Assembly (NCBI GenBank): GCA_030549495.1
Contig: JAUIRK010000882.1
Span: 62,001-126,000 of the forward strand
Direction: 5' to 3'
From: Nectonema munidae
Lineage: Eukaryota > Nematomorpha > Nectonematoida > Nectonematidae
Length of the DNA stretch: 64,000 nucleotides
Made by a program: the position numbers and the translations under genes. Below are positions 45,781 through 64,000 of the stretch, in pieces. Under the pieces are notes generated by a model. That model did no database searches. It worked only from the letters and a program-made list of their open reading frames with translations, and was not told the DNA's origin. Every line of letters starts with the position of its first letter. Position 1 is the stretch's first letter.

Positions 45781-46406
45781 ATTGCGACAAAGTTTAGGCG
45801 GATTGCGATAAAGTTTAGGCAGATTGCGATAAAGTTTAGGCGGATTGCGATAAAGTTTAGGCGGATTGCGATAAAGTTTAGGCGGATTGCGATAAAGTTT
45901 AGGCGGATTGCGATAAAGTTTAGGCGGATTGCGATAAAGTTTAGGCGGATTGCGATAAAGTTTAGGCGGATTGCGATAAAGTTTAGGCGGATTGCGATAA
46001 AGTTTAGGCGGATTGCGATAAAGTTTAGGCGGATTGCGATAAAGTTTAGGCGGATTGCGATAAAGTTTAGGCGGATTGCGATAAAGTTTAGGCGGATTGC
46101 GATAAAGTTTAGGCGGATTGCGATAAAGTTTAGGCGGATTGCGATAAAGTTTAGGCGGATTGCGATAAAGTTTAGGCGGATTGCGATAAAGTTTAGGCGG
46201 ATTGCGATAAAGTTTAGGCGGATTGCGATAAAGTTTAGGCGGATTGCGATAAAGTTTAGGCGGATTGCGATAAAGTTTAGGCGGATTGCGATAAAGTTTA
46301 GGCGGATTGCGATAAAGTTTAGGCGGATTGCGATAAAGTTTAGGCGGATTGCGATAAAGTTTAGGCGGATTGCGACAAAGTTTAGGCGGATTGCGACAAA
46401 GTTTAG
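45781..46406. repeat. 21-bp minisatellite, about 30 units
   Basis: Unit GCGGATTGCGATAAAGTTTA plus G. Interior units are essentially identical. The first unit and the last two carry GCGACAAAG instead of GCGATAAAG. Because 21 is a multiple of three, both strands stay open over about 240 codons (RRIAIKF repeats on plus, IRLNFIA on minus), but nothing else suggests coding. Degenerate related words extend left to about 45480 in the same orientation and to 45240 in the opposite one. Confidence 0.97.
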
Positions 46407-47189
46407 AATTGTGAGGGATTGCGTAAAAATAGTCAAACCCAATTCTAATCTGAAAAGGGAATATCGAATCAACAGATTAACACACTTAGATTGACATAAC
46501 TCAGAACTTCAATACTCTGAATACTAGAATGCATCGAAAAGGCATAAAAATATTCAGATATCTACTGACAAAGAAGAGGCATTTCAGAAAAACAACTTAT
46601 TTGGGGGATAAGTTAGCGACAGTAATTTTGAAAGCTTTCATTTGGTAATAATAAATTCAAATTTTTCAAACAATACAAATATTTTACGCGTCACGTGACA
46701 TCCATATGAGAGATGCAATGCTTTATTGGAGTCGGAAGAAGTGCATTCTTTCACGTATGAGAATTATTTCGCAAAAAATTTAGCACCCTTTTTGATTCCG
46801 CAAAAATGAATAAGTGCTCTGAAAGAAGTTAAAATCTTCCCTCCAAAATTTTACATGCTTACAAATTGCACATAACTTGTGCCTCGGTATCAATATTACT
46901 TCATAGCTTCCTTCTGCTCCTGTTCTAGTAAAGCTTCTTCACATTTCTTTTTCTTCTCGGTTGATAACGCATTTATTCATTCATATCCATTGTTTCTTCT
47001 TCTTAAATCTTTACAAAAAAACGTATAAAATAATATTTTTATTCCTGGGTGCAATGTCCATGGTTATAAATATTGCGGATTAAACTTACGTGGGTCAAAT
47101 TTTGGAAGTATAACACGAAGAAAAACGCTAGTTATATCAATCAATTATAAATGGAAGAATAAAAAAGAAGTTTATAGAAAGAATAATCG
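46407..47189. other. Spacer between the minisatellite and the MULE, no gene seen
   Basis: AT-rich DNA without recognised coding or repeat structure. It ends in the 9-bp duplication GAATAATCG (47181-47189). Confidence 0.5.
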
Positions 47190-50100
47190 GTGCGCAGAAA
47201 AAATGCCCCCGATTAAAAAGTAGGAAAAAATGCCCCCAATTTAAAATTAGGAAAAAATGCCCCAACACAAAAAATTTCAAAAAATTATTAATTTTCAACA
47301 TTATTCATTAAATTATATTATTTATTTAGAAATTATTTTTTAATTACATACTACAAATTCTTTTAACTTAAAATTTTTAATTAATGGTATCGGGTAATTT
47401 CATCGTAGAAACTTTGTGGTGGAAATTTTAGTCATATTTTCACCGTTAAGTATTTTCATCGTAATTCCTTTATTTCTCAAATTTAGTGTATGTATAAATA
47501 TCTTTTCTTAGGATGTTTTTTTACGAAAAAACTTTAATATACCTTTTTGATATTTTGTGCCTTTAAAATGTGCAATTATGACGGATTTTGAAACTGCATC
47601 AATTAATGCATTCAAGGCAATTAGATAAAATAATTATAAGCATAATTAAAAATTTTCAAATATAATTAAGTTATTATACTTGAAGTGTATTGCTTCTTAT
47701 TTTTAAACTTTTTTACTCGACACCAAAATTCTTTTAAAAAAGTCAATAGTTCAAGCTCCTCTAAATTAAGTCACGTAAAAATTTGTTTTCTAAAATAAAA
47801 AAAATTATTTAGAGTTTTATTTTTTACTAACAAACGTTATGATATCAAGCAACTTTTTTTGTTTTTTTTTATTAAATGAAAAAGTCTTTCCTATCTGCTT
47901 CCTAGATGAATGTTGTGGCCAATACCTTTTAAAAAATTTTCCATTTGTAATTCACCTGCATTATATCTATTACATAAACATTTCAAGCTTTCCTGCTGTT
48001 GCTGTTGAGCACGCCTAATTCTCTTTTTCATCTCCGTTCCAAAATCTTATTGTAAAACTTTTGCTTCAGCGTCCGTTTCCTCCATCTGGATGTAGGGTAT
48101 CGCACGCCATATTGAAGGATGGGTGAAACCTACAAGTTTGCTAAACCCACTGTTCCAACCTTCGCAAACATTGATCGTTCAAGGATCGCCATTTATAGTT
48201 TCTTCATGAACATTCCAAATTTTCGGTGGAAAAGGAGGAGGAATATGCGTTAAGCGTACCTGAGTTTCAGTATTTTCAACTCTATTACGTTTACATAAAC
48301 ATTCACAAGCAAGAAAAACTTCATTCATTGGTAAAAATGCCTAGCCGTCGTCCACCATTCCACAAAAGTGTTTGAAGTCAATATCACAGCGATAACGGTT
48401 GATTAATCCCAACTCTTGAATTTTGCGCCATGTTTTAATGGAATAGCTTGCATTACACTGCACTCATGATCACATTTTATGGTATCTGGATTCACATCAA
48501 GTCCTAGTTGTTCACAATGATCAACAACAGCTTTCAGAAGTTGTTCATAGGCATTCTGAGTTTTTCGTTGAAGAAATGCATATACAACTGGAACTGAATC
48601 TTTTCCCAGTGAGGCATGTATCACATATAGCTGAAGAAAACCTGGAGGCGCCATAGAAAAGCAGCCATCCATAAATCATGTCTCTGCGGCAGCCAGTTTG
48701 GCCAAATGTTTGTCTGGCGCGTACACGATGATTCGGCCATTTGACTCTGGACCGTTATCATACAACAAGAAGCGTCTCGGATTTGGCCCAGTTGTTAACG
48801 ACCATTTCGTATCACAATCTATCAAAAGATCTTGCAGAGTTTCGGGGATCTTCGGAAATTCATCACTCCTTTTGCAAGTAGAATCTGATTGAATGTGCAT
48901 TTGCGTCACTTGATCAAGTTGTTGAATCGTTTGAGAAAAAATAATGGCTGGTTTATCATTTGTACTTTTAGCACTTTCTTTCATAATAGTGCGAGCTTTT
49001 TCAGATTTTGATCTTCGTCTGATCTGGTTCATGATCATGATTTGTTACAATAACAGGGTTATCATTATTAGACGATGTTTTCATTCTTGCCTTGCAACCA
49101 TTAGTTCTACCGACACATTTCCAAAATATCGACTTTTATTTGTTTTCTGCTTAGTGTACATATATCCTTCGTAACATAATTTTTGACTACCTTTGTTAGA
49201 TTTTATCATCTCCATTTAAAAGAAAACCTAAAAAACACAAATAAAGAATACATTTACGTAAATGAAAATCCTTACTTATGTGCACAGCAAAGAAGACTAA
49301 TGAGTTCTCAAAACAAGTGTTTATGATTTCTCGACACACTTGATTTATTATAACTTTCTTGCTTCTTCACATGCATTAGTGACGAAAATGATTTGAGTAA
49401 CCAGCTGTATTGATCATTTTTACACTTTTTTCTCATATGTTAATTTTTTGTCTCGCTTTTGAAAATTTCAATGTTTCAAAACAATACTAGGCACATGAAA
49501 ACATAACAGAATGTTATAAAACACTGAAAAATAATTACAATATTATGATTTGCCACAACTTTAAATGTCAAACTAAACACCATAAATGCCTTAAGAGTTT
49601 TAAAAAAGCAAGGAAGCTTCAAAATTAAGATAAAAAACATTTAAAAACTTTCAAACTTGTTTAAAACTGCCGAAAACTAAAAAAATTTAAAATAGGAATA
49701 ATTTTTTTGATCTTTTATTGGCTTTGTAATGTTTTGATGTGCTTTGTGATTTTTGAATATATTGGGAAAATTTGAAGTGTTTTTGTATCTCAAACACTAT
49801 TACAACTTGAATTTTACTTCTAACAACCTAATGTAATTATACATTCCTATCTTTAATTTTTTTATTCATGATTTTATTCATTTTAATAACTAGTTTGTAA
49901 ACCTAAATAAAATTTAACAATTTGTTGATGGCACTTACAAAATTTTTTTTTCAAATTTCAAAGATATGTCAAATAAAGATTTTTTGTAAAAAAACAAAAA
50001 GTTAACTTTTCATCTAAAACATTTAAAATTTAATTAAAGAAAACTAAAAAATTCAGCAAACGACAATTTTTTAAATACAAAAATTTTTTTTATAAAACAT

Positions 50101-50323
50101 CAAATATTTTTGAACTTTGTGTGTATCAGAACACTTTCTAAATATAATTTGTGTTTTAACTGATTTTAAGAACACATTCCCACAAATCTGCACCTTTGCT
50201 CTTGTTTTCAAGAACTTTATAAAGAAAAAAACCTTGTAGATCAAGACATTTTAGAAATTTAGCCTTTCAAAACGGTACCAAATAAAACCTACTTTTTAAT
50301 TGGGGGCATTTTTACCTACAACC
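47190..50323. mobile_element. MULE-type DNA transposon, complete ends, decayed gene
   Basis: Identical 9-bp flanks GAATAATCG (47181-47189 and 50324-50332) bound a 3134-bp element. The termini, read inward, are GTGCGCAGAAAAAATGCCCC and GGTTGTAGGTAAAAATGCCC, both continuing as ATTAAAAAGTAGG. The TGCCCCC word is repeated inside the left end. A 9-bp target duplication and a MULE-domain transposase fit the Mutator superfamily. The gene at 48010-49215 is broken, so the element is not autonomous now. Confidence 0.88.
48010..49215 (-). pseudogene. FLYWCH/MULE transposase pseudogene
   Basis: Order on the minus strand: a FLYWCH-like zinc finger (about 49215-49046; CVGRTNGCKARMKT then NHDHEP), a linker (RRRSKSEKARTIMKESA), GPNPRRFLLYDNGPESNG, the MULE catalytic region FMDGCFSMAPPGFLQLYVIH and PVVYAFLQRKTQNAYEQLL, then LGLINRYRCDIDFKHFCGM, KIWNVHEETINGDP and CEGWNSGFSKLVGFTHPSIW. 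A TGA replaces the expected Trp just before FMDGCF, and further stops occur near 48342 (VDDG) and 48190 (INGDP); the zinc-finger region is also shifted. The signatures YVDGTFK and EGWHRGFQ of intact relatives make the assignment firm. Confidence 0.85.
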
Positions 50324-50332
50324 GAATAATCG

Positions 50333-52625
50333 AGTACATCAGATAAGAATACTAGTCTATATATGCGAGAACTTTACCAAGGCTGGGTAATAAATAAAAA
50401 ACGAGTTGATATAAAACGACAAAAAACAAGAAACGAAATTTGAGATTATTGTAATTTAGAAATTATCATAACATTATGCAAATAAAATAAAAGTATAATT
50501 GATAACAAAGTTAAAAATTCATCTAAAATTGAATAAAGTTAACTATATAAGTTAAGCAGTGGCATTTTTTGACTACATATTAGAAAATAATTATCTACTT
50601 TGAAAAAATATTATACTCCAAGGGGGGTCAATGACCTGTTTGCACCCCTAACGGACGCCCATGGAGGGAGGATTTGCCATTCGACAACTTATTAAATGCA
50701 AAAGGAGAGCAAGTATCATGCAATTCAAGTTGAAGCTCGATGTACATGCGTCACAAAACTCAAGGAATCGCTAGAGAATTCAAACAAGCATAAAGCAAAA
50801 GACGCATTTTGATTCGTGTATATTTTATTGAGAAGTGTCATTCAAAATGAAGATTCTGCTTCAGCCTAACATTTTTTGACAAATTAAATTCATATCATGG
50901 TCTGCTTTTTCTCCCCGATGTATAGCTTTTAATTATTTGACACTTTATTTTGTGTGGTGCGTCTGTTTAAGTGTTCCACTCAAGTGAGCTCTGACTAAAA
51001 AAAGTTTCAGAAGCAGTGGAGAAGTTCAGCAGATTTAGGGCACAATCCAAATACTCAGCATGATACAACTAAAATCAGCCTCTCTTGTAAAAGTGTATGT
51101 GACAATTGCCTGAATTAGAAGGTGCCTCTTAGAAGATAGAGATTGGATAATCCAGTTATTTGTTATTGAATTAATTTAAATATTTTCATCCAATTTTTTA
51201 GTTAATTTTTTTAGTTTATTTTTAAACTTTGCAAAAGAATTGTATCCTTTTCTATACAGGATACAACTCTTTCTTGAAACTATAGCATATTTACAAGAGT
51301 ATTTATAGTTTCGCCATAGCCAACTTGTGGGGCAAGAAACTGATTTGTTTCAGAGATTTTCAAGGCTAGCACGCATGCTAGCATTTATGCTCTTGTGATG
51401 TAAAAAGAGAAGCAAAAATGGCGTATTCGAATCAAGCAATGAAAAAATTGACAATTAAACTTTTGTATTTATTAAAGAAAATAAAACTTGAAATTATTAT
51501 AAAACGTGAATGAAACAAAAATGAATTTAGCGCATGAAAGAAATAACCTCTTCCTCTTCCTCTCTCTCTCTCTCTCTCTCAACAATGGCGATGAAGGCGA
51601 CAAGAAAAACCTAGGAGATTGTCTTGCCCAAATCAAACATCTAACAAAGTCCATATGTCCTCTTCGTTTTCATTGGAATTTCGCTCCTTACTTTTGTGAG
51701 GTTTATTTCTAATGCTGCCTTTAACAATCGCGTCTTCCTTCTTTTCTTTGATATACGGAGTATTCTAGAAAGAAGGTAAGGAAGATAGATTTTGAAGGAC
51801 GTCTGAACTTTTACAAGCCAGTTTAAGCGCTACATGAACAGTCAAACAGAAAATTGGATGAACCATTCAAAAAAAGCAATGCCTCAAGGCGTAATCGTTG
51901 ACTTGTGTTTCAATTTGATGGAAAGTACACAAATCGAATGAAAATTTACATATATTTTTTGAATTTTACATAATAGGAAAATTTTTTGTAATTTACTTTT
52001 GAAAATATGTGTGAAGTAAATTACCATAGGCCCGTAGTGCGAAGGTTAAAAAAATTTTTTACAACTCTTTTATGTTGAAGGAAAGAGATCAAACATTATG
52101 CGTTACAACATAAAGCAGAAGCGTGAAAGATTCAGGACATCCTTCAAAGACTATTCTAAATCTGCATTCACAAACGACCTTGAAACGTGGTTCATGTCAT
52201 CACGCGTTTAACATTAGTTATGGAGTGAAAACGAACTAGCTAGTCAGTAATTTATAACTAATGTTTCTGAAGCCATTTTACGTGCTTAGCTTGATTTAGA
52301 TTTGAAAAGTTGATGTGCCATAATTATTATAAATTTTTAAGTCAAAGTCGCAAAATTATATATATAGGTGGAATCATTAGTGTTATACGTAAATCGAGTT
52401 GCAATCACAAAAGTACAAATAAGTGGACTCCGAGTCATGGTCCAAAGATCGAACATAAGTGGAGGTGGAAGTGAAAATTTTTTGCAAAGTAAAATGACAT
52501 GTAAACAAAGAAAGTTATTTATATCAGTTAGATTTTTTTAATTTTAATGGTTTTGATATTATCTATATTTGATTTAAAAATAGGATAAAATTTTATCATA
52601 GCTTTAAAACTGAAAATAAAGAACA
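50333..52625. other. AT-rich intergenic DNA
   Basis: No gene supported. A CT dinucleotide run at 51559-51580 is the only clear simple repeat. Confidence 0.5.
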
Positions 52626-52633
52626 CCCAAAAT

Positions 52634-53146
52634 GGTGCCGGGTCAAAACGCCCGAAAATAATAATTCGGGCGTTACTATTTTTTGAAGTTTATTCTATTT
52701 GGACAGTTTTCAAAACGATCAATTTGACACGAAATTGTAGTGATCAATTTGACTTGAAAGATAAAAGTGATCATACAAAAATACATTATTTCTTTGGTTT
52801 GAAAAACAATTAAACTACCAATTTAAACGGAAAAACAGTTTGAAATCAGAAAAGACGTAACTAATTTAAACAGGAAAACAAGAATATAAATAATTTCTGA
52901 TTTTGGTTCAAAATTTCAAAAGTATTTCGATTCGATAAGATCGATAAATTAGGAATCTTGTATCTGTTTTTTATGCATGTGAAAGAACAAAGTGTTAAAT
53001 TTAACATATTCTTAGAAAAATATATAATTAGAAAAAAAGCGTAGATACAAGAAAAAATCTTAAATTTTTAAATATTTTTTGTAGATTTCAGCTTCAGACG
53101 TTCCTGTATCGGGTGTTTTGGTTTTCGGGCGTTTTGACTCGAATTC
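52634..53146. mobile_element. MITE B of the GTCAAAACGTCCGAAA family
   Basis: Left end GGTGCCGGGTCAAAACGCCC; right end, inverted, GAATTCGAGTCAAAACGCCC. Identical 8-bp flanks CCCAAAAT (52626-52633 and 53147-53154). 513 bp, no coding frame. Confidence 0.85.
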
Positions 53147-53476
53147 CCCAAAATATTGCATTTTTGCATCAACAAAATTAGTAATGGGGAATAGAGAATC
53201 TATAATTTTAGGGAAAAATATGATCGTATTCGTTCATAGATCCTTACATATCTCTAATTATTCTCGTTGTTAAAGGGTTTAAAATAATAAGCCTAGCTAT
53301 TTAAATAAAAAAGGACTAAAAATTTTCGAAAACTATTTGCAAATGGGGTGAGTTATGTGCCCTAGTCCACAACTACCACTTGTCTAATGAAGAATGAGCA
53401 AAAGTATTGCGTGTGTTATCAAAGATTTTCATAGGCGCGCCTTTTCATCAAGCGCTTTCGCCAAGATATTCGTATT

Positions 53477-53603
53477 TTAAAAGCCTACATCGTTGTCATT
53501 TGTTCCTGAATTGTTCACTGCAAAGCATTTCACAATCGCTTCCTCTTCTTCCTGTGTAATCGTAGGATCTGGAGATGATGACGAAGAACTTGATTTACCA
53601 AGA
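53477..53603 (-). CDS. Possible last exon of an unidentified gene
   Basis: After CTTTTTAG the minus strand reads LGKSSSSSSSPDPTITQEEE, then EAIVKCFAVNNSGTNDNDVG and F before TAA at 53477. The acidic, serine-rich tail is protein-like and G+C is raised. Entry phase is 2, whereas the LEDGF-like exon donor at 57862 is phase 0, so it is not simply an alternative end to that exon. It may end another minus-strand gene whose other exons I cannot see. Confidence 0.35.
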
Positions 53604-54275
53604 CTAAAAAGAAAAGCAAAATCACATATGTTATATGTAGGAATATGGAGTAGGATGCGGTGTAAAATTCGCAAAAATAAAATTTATTCCGACTCAACGC
53701 GTATACGCGTTATATATACACGCAAAAGAAAAATAGGTAGACCTTTCATCATGTGTTCTATTTCTTATTGCTTAACAAATTGAATACGTAAGTACACCGT
53801 ATTTGAGCATTCACGTTTTGTTCATATAAATATTAAATATCTATAAAAAAAAATAAGACAAAATAGACAAATGGAATATATATAGGAATTGGACAAAAAT
53901 TCTTTAGTGTTCAAAATTTTTGCACCCCACCGTAAATGTAGAAAGGAATGTGCTTTTAGCGTATCTAAGATTCATGTGTATATACATATTCTGGTGAAAG
54001 GAAAAATCACTATACGCGAAATAAATTATTCTCCCGTGATATCAAAACTGCAATTCTTCCATAATTTATTCTGATAAATGAAAAAGTGTCTGATGATGTC
54101 TGTCAACTAACATTATTTCCAACATTACACACAATTATTTATATATATTATATAATAAAATTATATCCTTTCTAGTTTTATGTTTTAAAAGCATAAACTG
54201 CAGCTAAATATTTCATTTATAATCAAGTGTTCTTCATTTTATTTAAGTAACATAAAAAACCTCTTAATTGCACTG

Positions 54276-54281
54276 TTTATT
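54276..54281 (-). terminator. Possible poly(A) signal of LEDGF-like gene
   Basis: AATAAA on the minus strand about 440 nt past the stop at 54719; another lies at 54238-54243. Confidence 0.35.
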
Positions 54282-54424
54282 TTACTTAAAAAAGAACAAT
54301 GTGAAGTTACACTTTGAAAAATATTGCTTAGTTGGAGCAGAAAAAGGTAAACGTTTGTAAGGTTTTTTGAAGCTCCAAATTATATTCCATTTTTGAAAGT
54401 AGAAGCAAATTAGCTCTTTTCAGG

Positions 54425-54545
54425 ATAAACGGTTTGCGGCCCAAGATCTAGACACCCGGCTTTGGCACTGCAATGTCTTTGGTTCAAATAGAGAATCAAT
54501 TCTTCTTTGCTCATGCTTCGACACAAATGGCTATATGGTTGATTT
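54425..54545 (+). repeat. Degenerate SINE, copy 4
   Basis: TCTTTGGTTCAAATAG stands where the other copies have TCTTGGGTTCGATCC, and GCTTCGACACAAATGGC matches GTTCGATACAAGCGGC. It lies just downstream of the LEDGF-like stop codon, in the likely 3' UTR region. Confidence 0.45.
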
Positions 54546-54718
54546 TAGATTCAAGTATTTCAGTGTATGGACGTCTAATGTCAATATAGATATGCAGTGT
54601 GCATGTCTAGATATTTTTGGTGTCAGACGTGTATTAAAGCTTTTCTAAATTTTACACATTGAGGCGAATTTAGGAATTGGCTAAACACTTGTCAAATATT
54701 ATGCAAATGAAGGAAAAA

Positions 54719-64000
<9,282 letters not shown>

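Noticed and set aside
45781-46406. CRISPR-like array
   Set aside because: The units are directly joined without spacers and the genome is eukaryotic.
45708-46494. Open frames with RRIAIKF or IRLNFIA repeats
   Set aside because: They follow from the stop-free 21-bp unit; there is no start context, splice site or conserved flank.

Overview
The window is about 70% A+T and carries spliceosomal GT-AG introns, tRNA-derived SINEs, LINE tails and several DNA-transposon superfamilies. With Exportin-1, a class C GPCR and an LEDGF/HDGF-type chromatin protein, this is a metazoan nuclear genome. An arthropod, perhaps a crustacean, is my best guess. The sequence alone does not name the species, and no bacterial operons or organellar genes are seen.

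Layout. 1-2.4 kb: copy A of a recent segmental duplication, holding part of a coiled-coil-like exon at the left edge and a broken copy of a small secreted-protein gene (minus strand). 4.5-17.5 kb: the 3' half of the nuclear export receptor gene XPO1 (plus strand), eight exons whose phases all agree. Its introns hold SINEs, MITEs, LINE tails and one antisense open frame with its own TATA-like and AATAAA signals. 19.2-23.96 kb: a complete two-exon class C (metabotropic glutamate receptor-like) GPCR on the minus strand. 24-39 kb: mostly intergenic and repeat-rich, with hAT-like MITEs, SINEs, LINE remnants, a 647-bp ATG microsatellite, a piggyBac relic split by a SINE, a degenerate tandem repeat of about 150 bp, and one possible plus-strand exon near 27.8 kb.

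39.05-41.0 kb: copy B of the duplication, with the intact secreted-protein gene (236 aa, TATA box, AATAAA). 44-50.4 kb: MITEs, a 21-bp minisatellite of about 30 units, and a 3.1-kb MULE element with terminal inverted repeats, a 9-bp target duplication and a decayed FLYWCH/MULE transposase. 52.6-53.15 kb: a MITE with a perfect 8-bp target duplication, related to elements at 44.3 and 59.6 kb. 54.7 kb to the right edge: the 3' part of an LEDGF/HDGF2-like gene (minus strand), four exons including the integrase-binding-domain fold. A 3.2-kb Tigger/pogo element, itself carrying one of the MITEs, sits in the intron that splits that domain. A 329-bp TG tract lies 8 nt inside the adjacent intron, next to its 5' splice site.

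The host genes look functionally unrelated (nuclear export, receptor signalling, chromatin tethering, secretion). The main new material is the duplicated secreted-protein locus with a fold-back rearrangement in one copy, the divergent orphan receptor, and the bounded mobile elements. Several short exons (4476-4555, 7597-7701, 38972-39058) were found only by reading frame, splice sites and protein similarity together.
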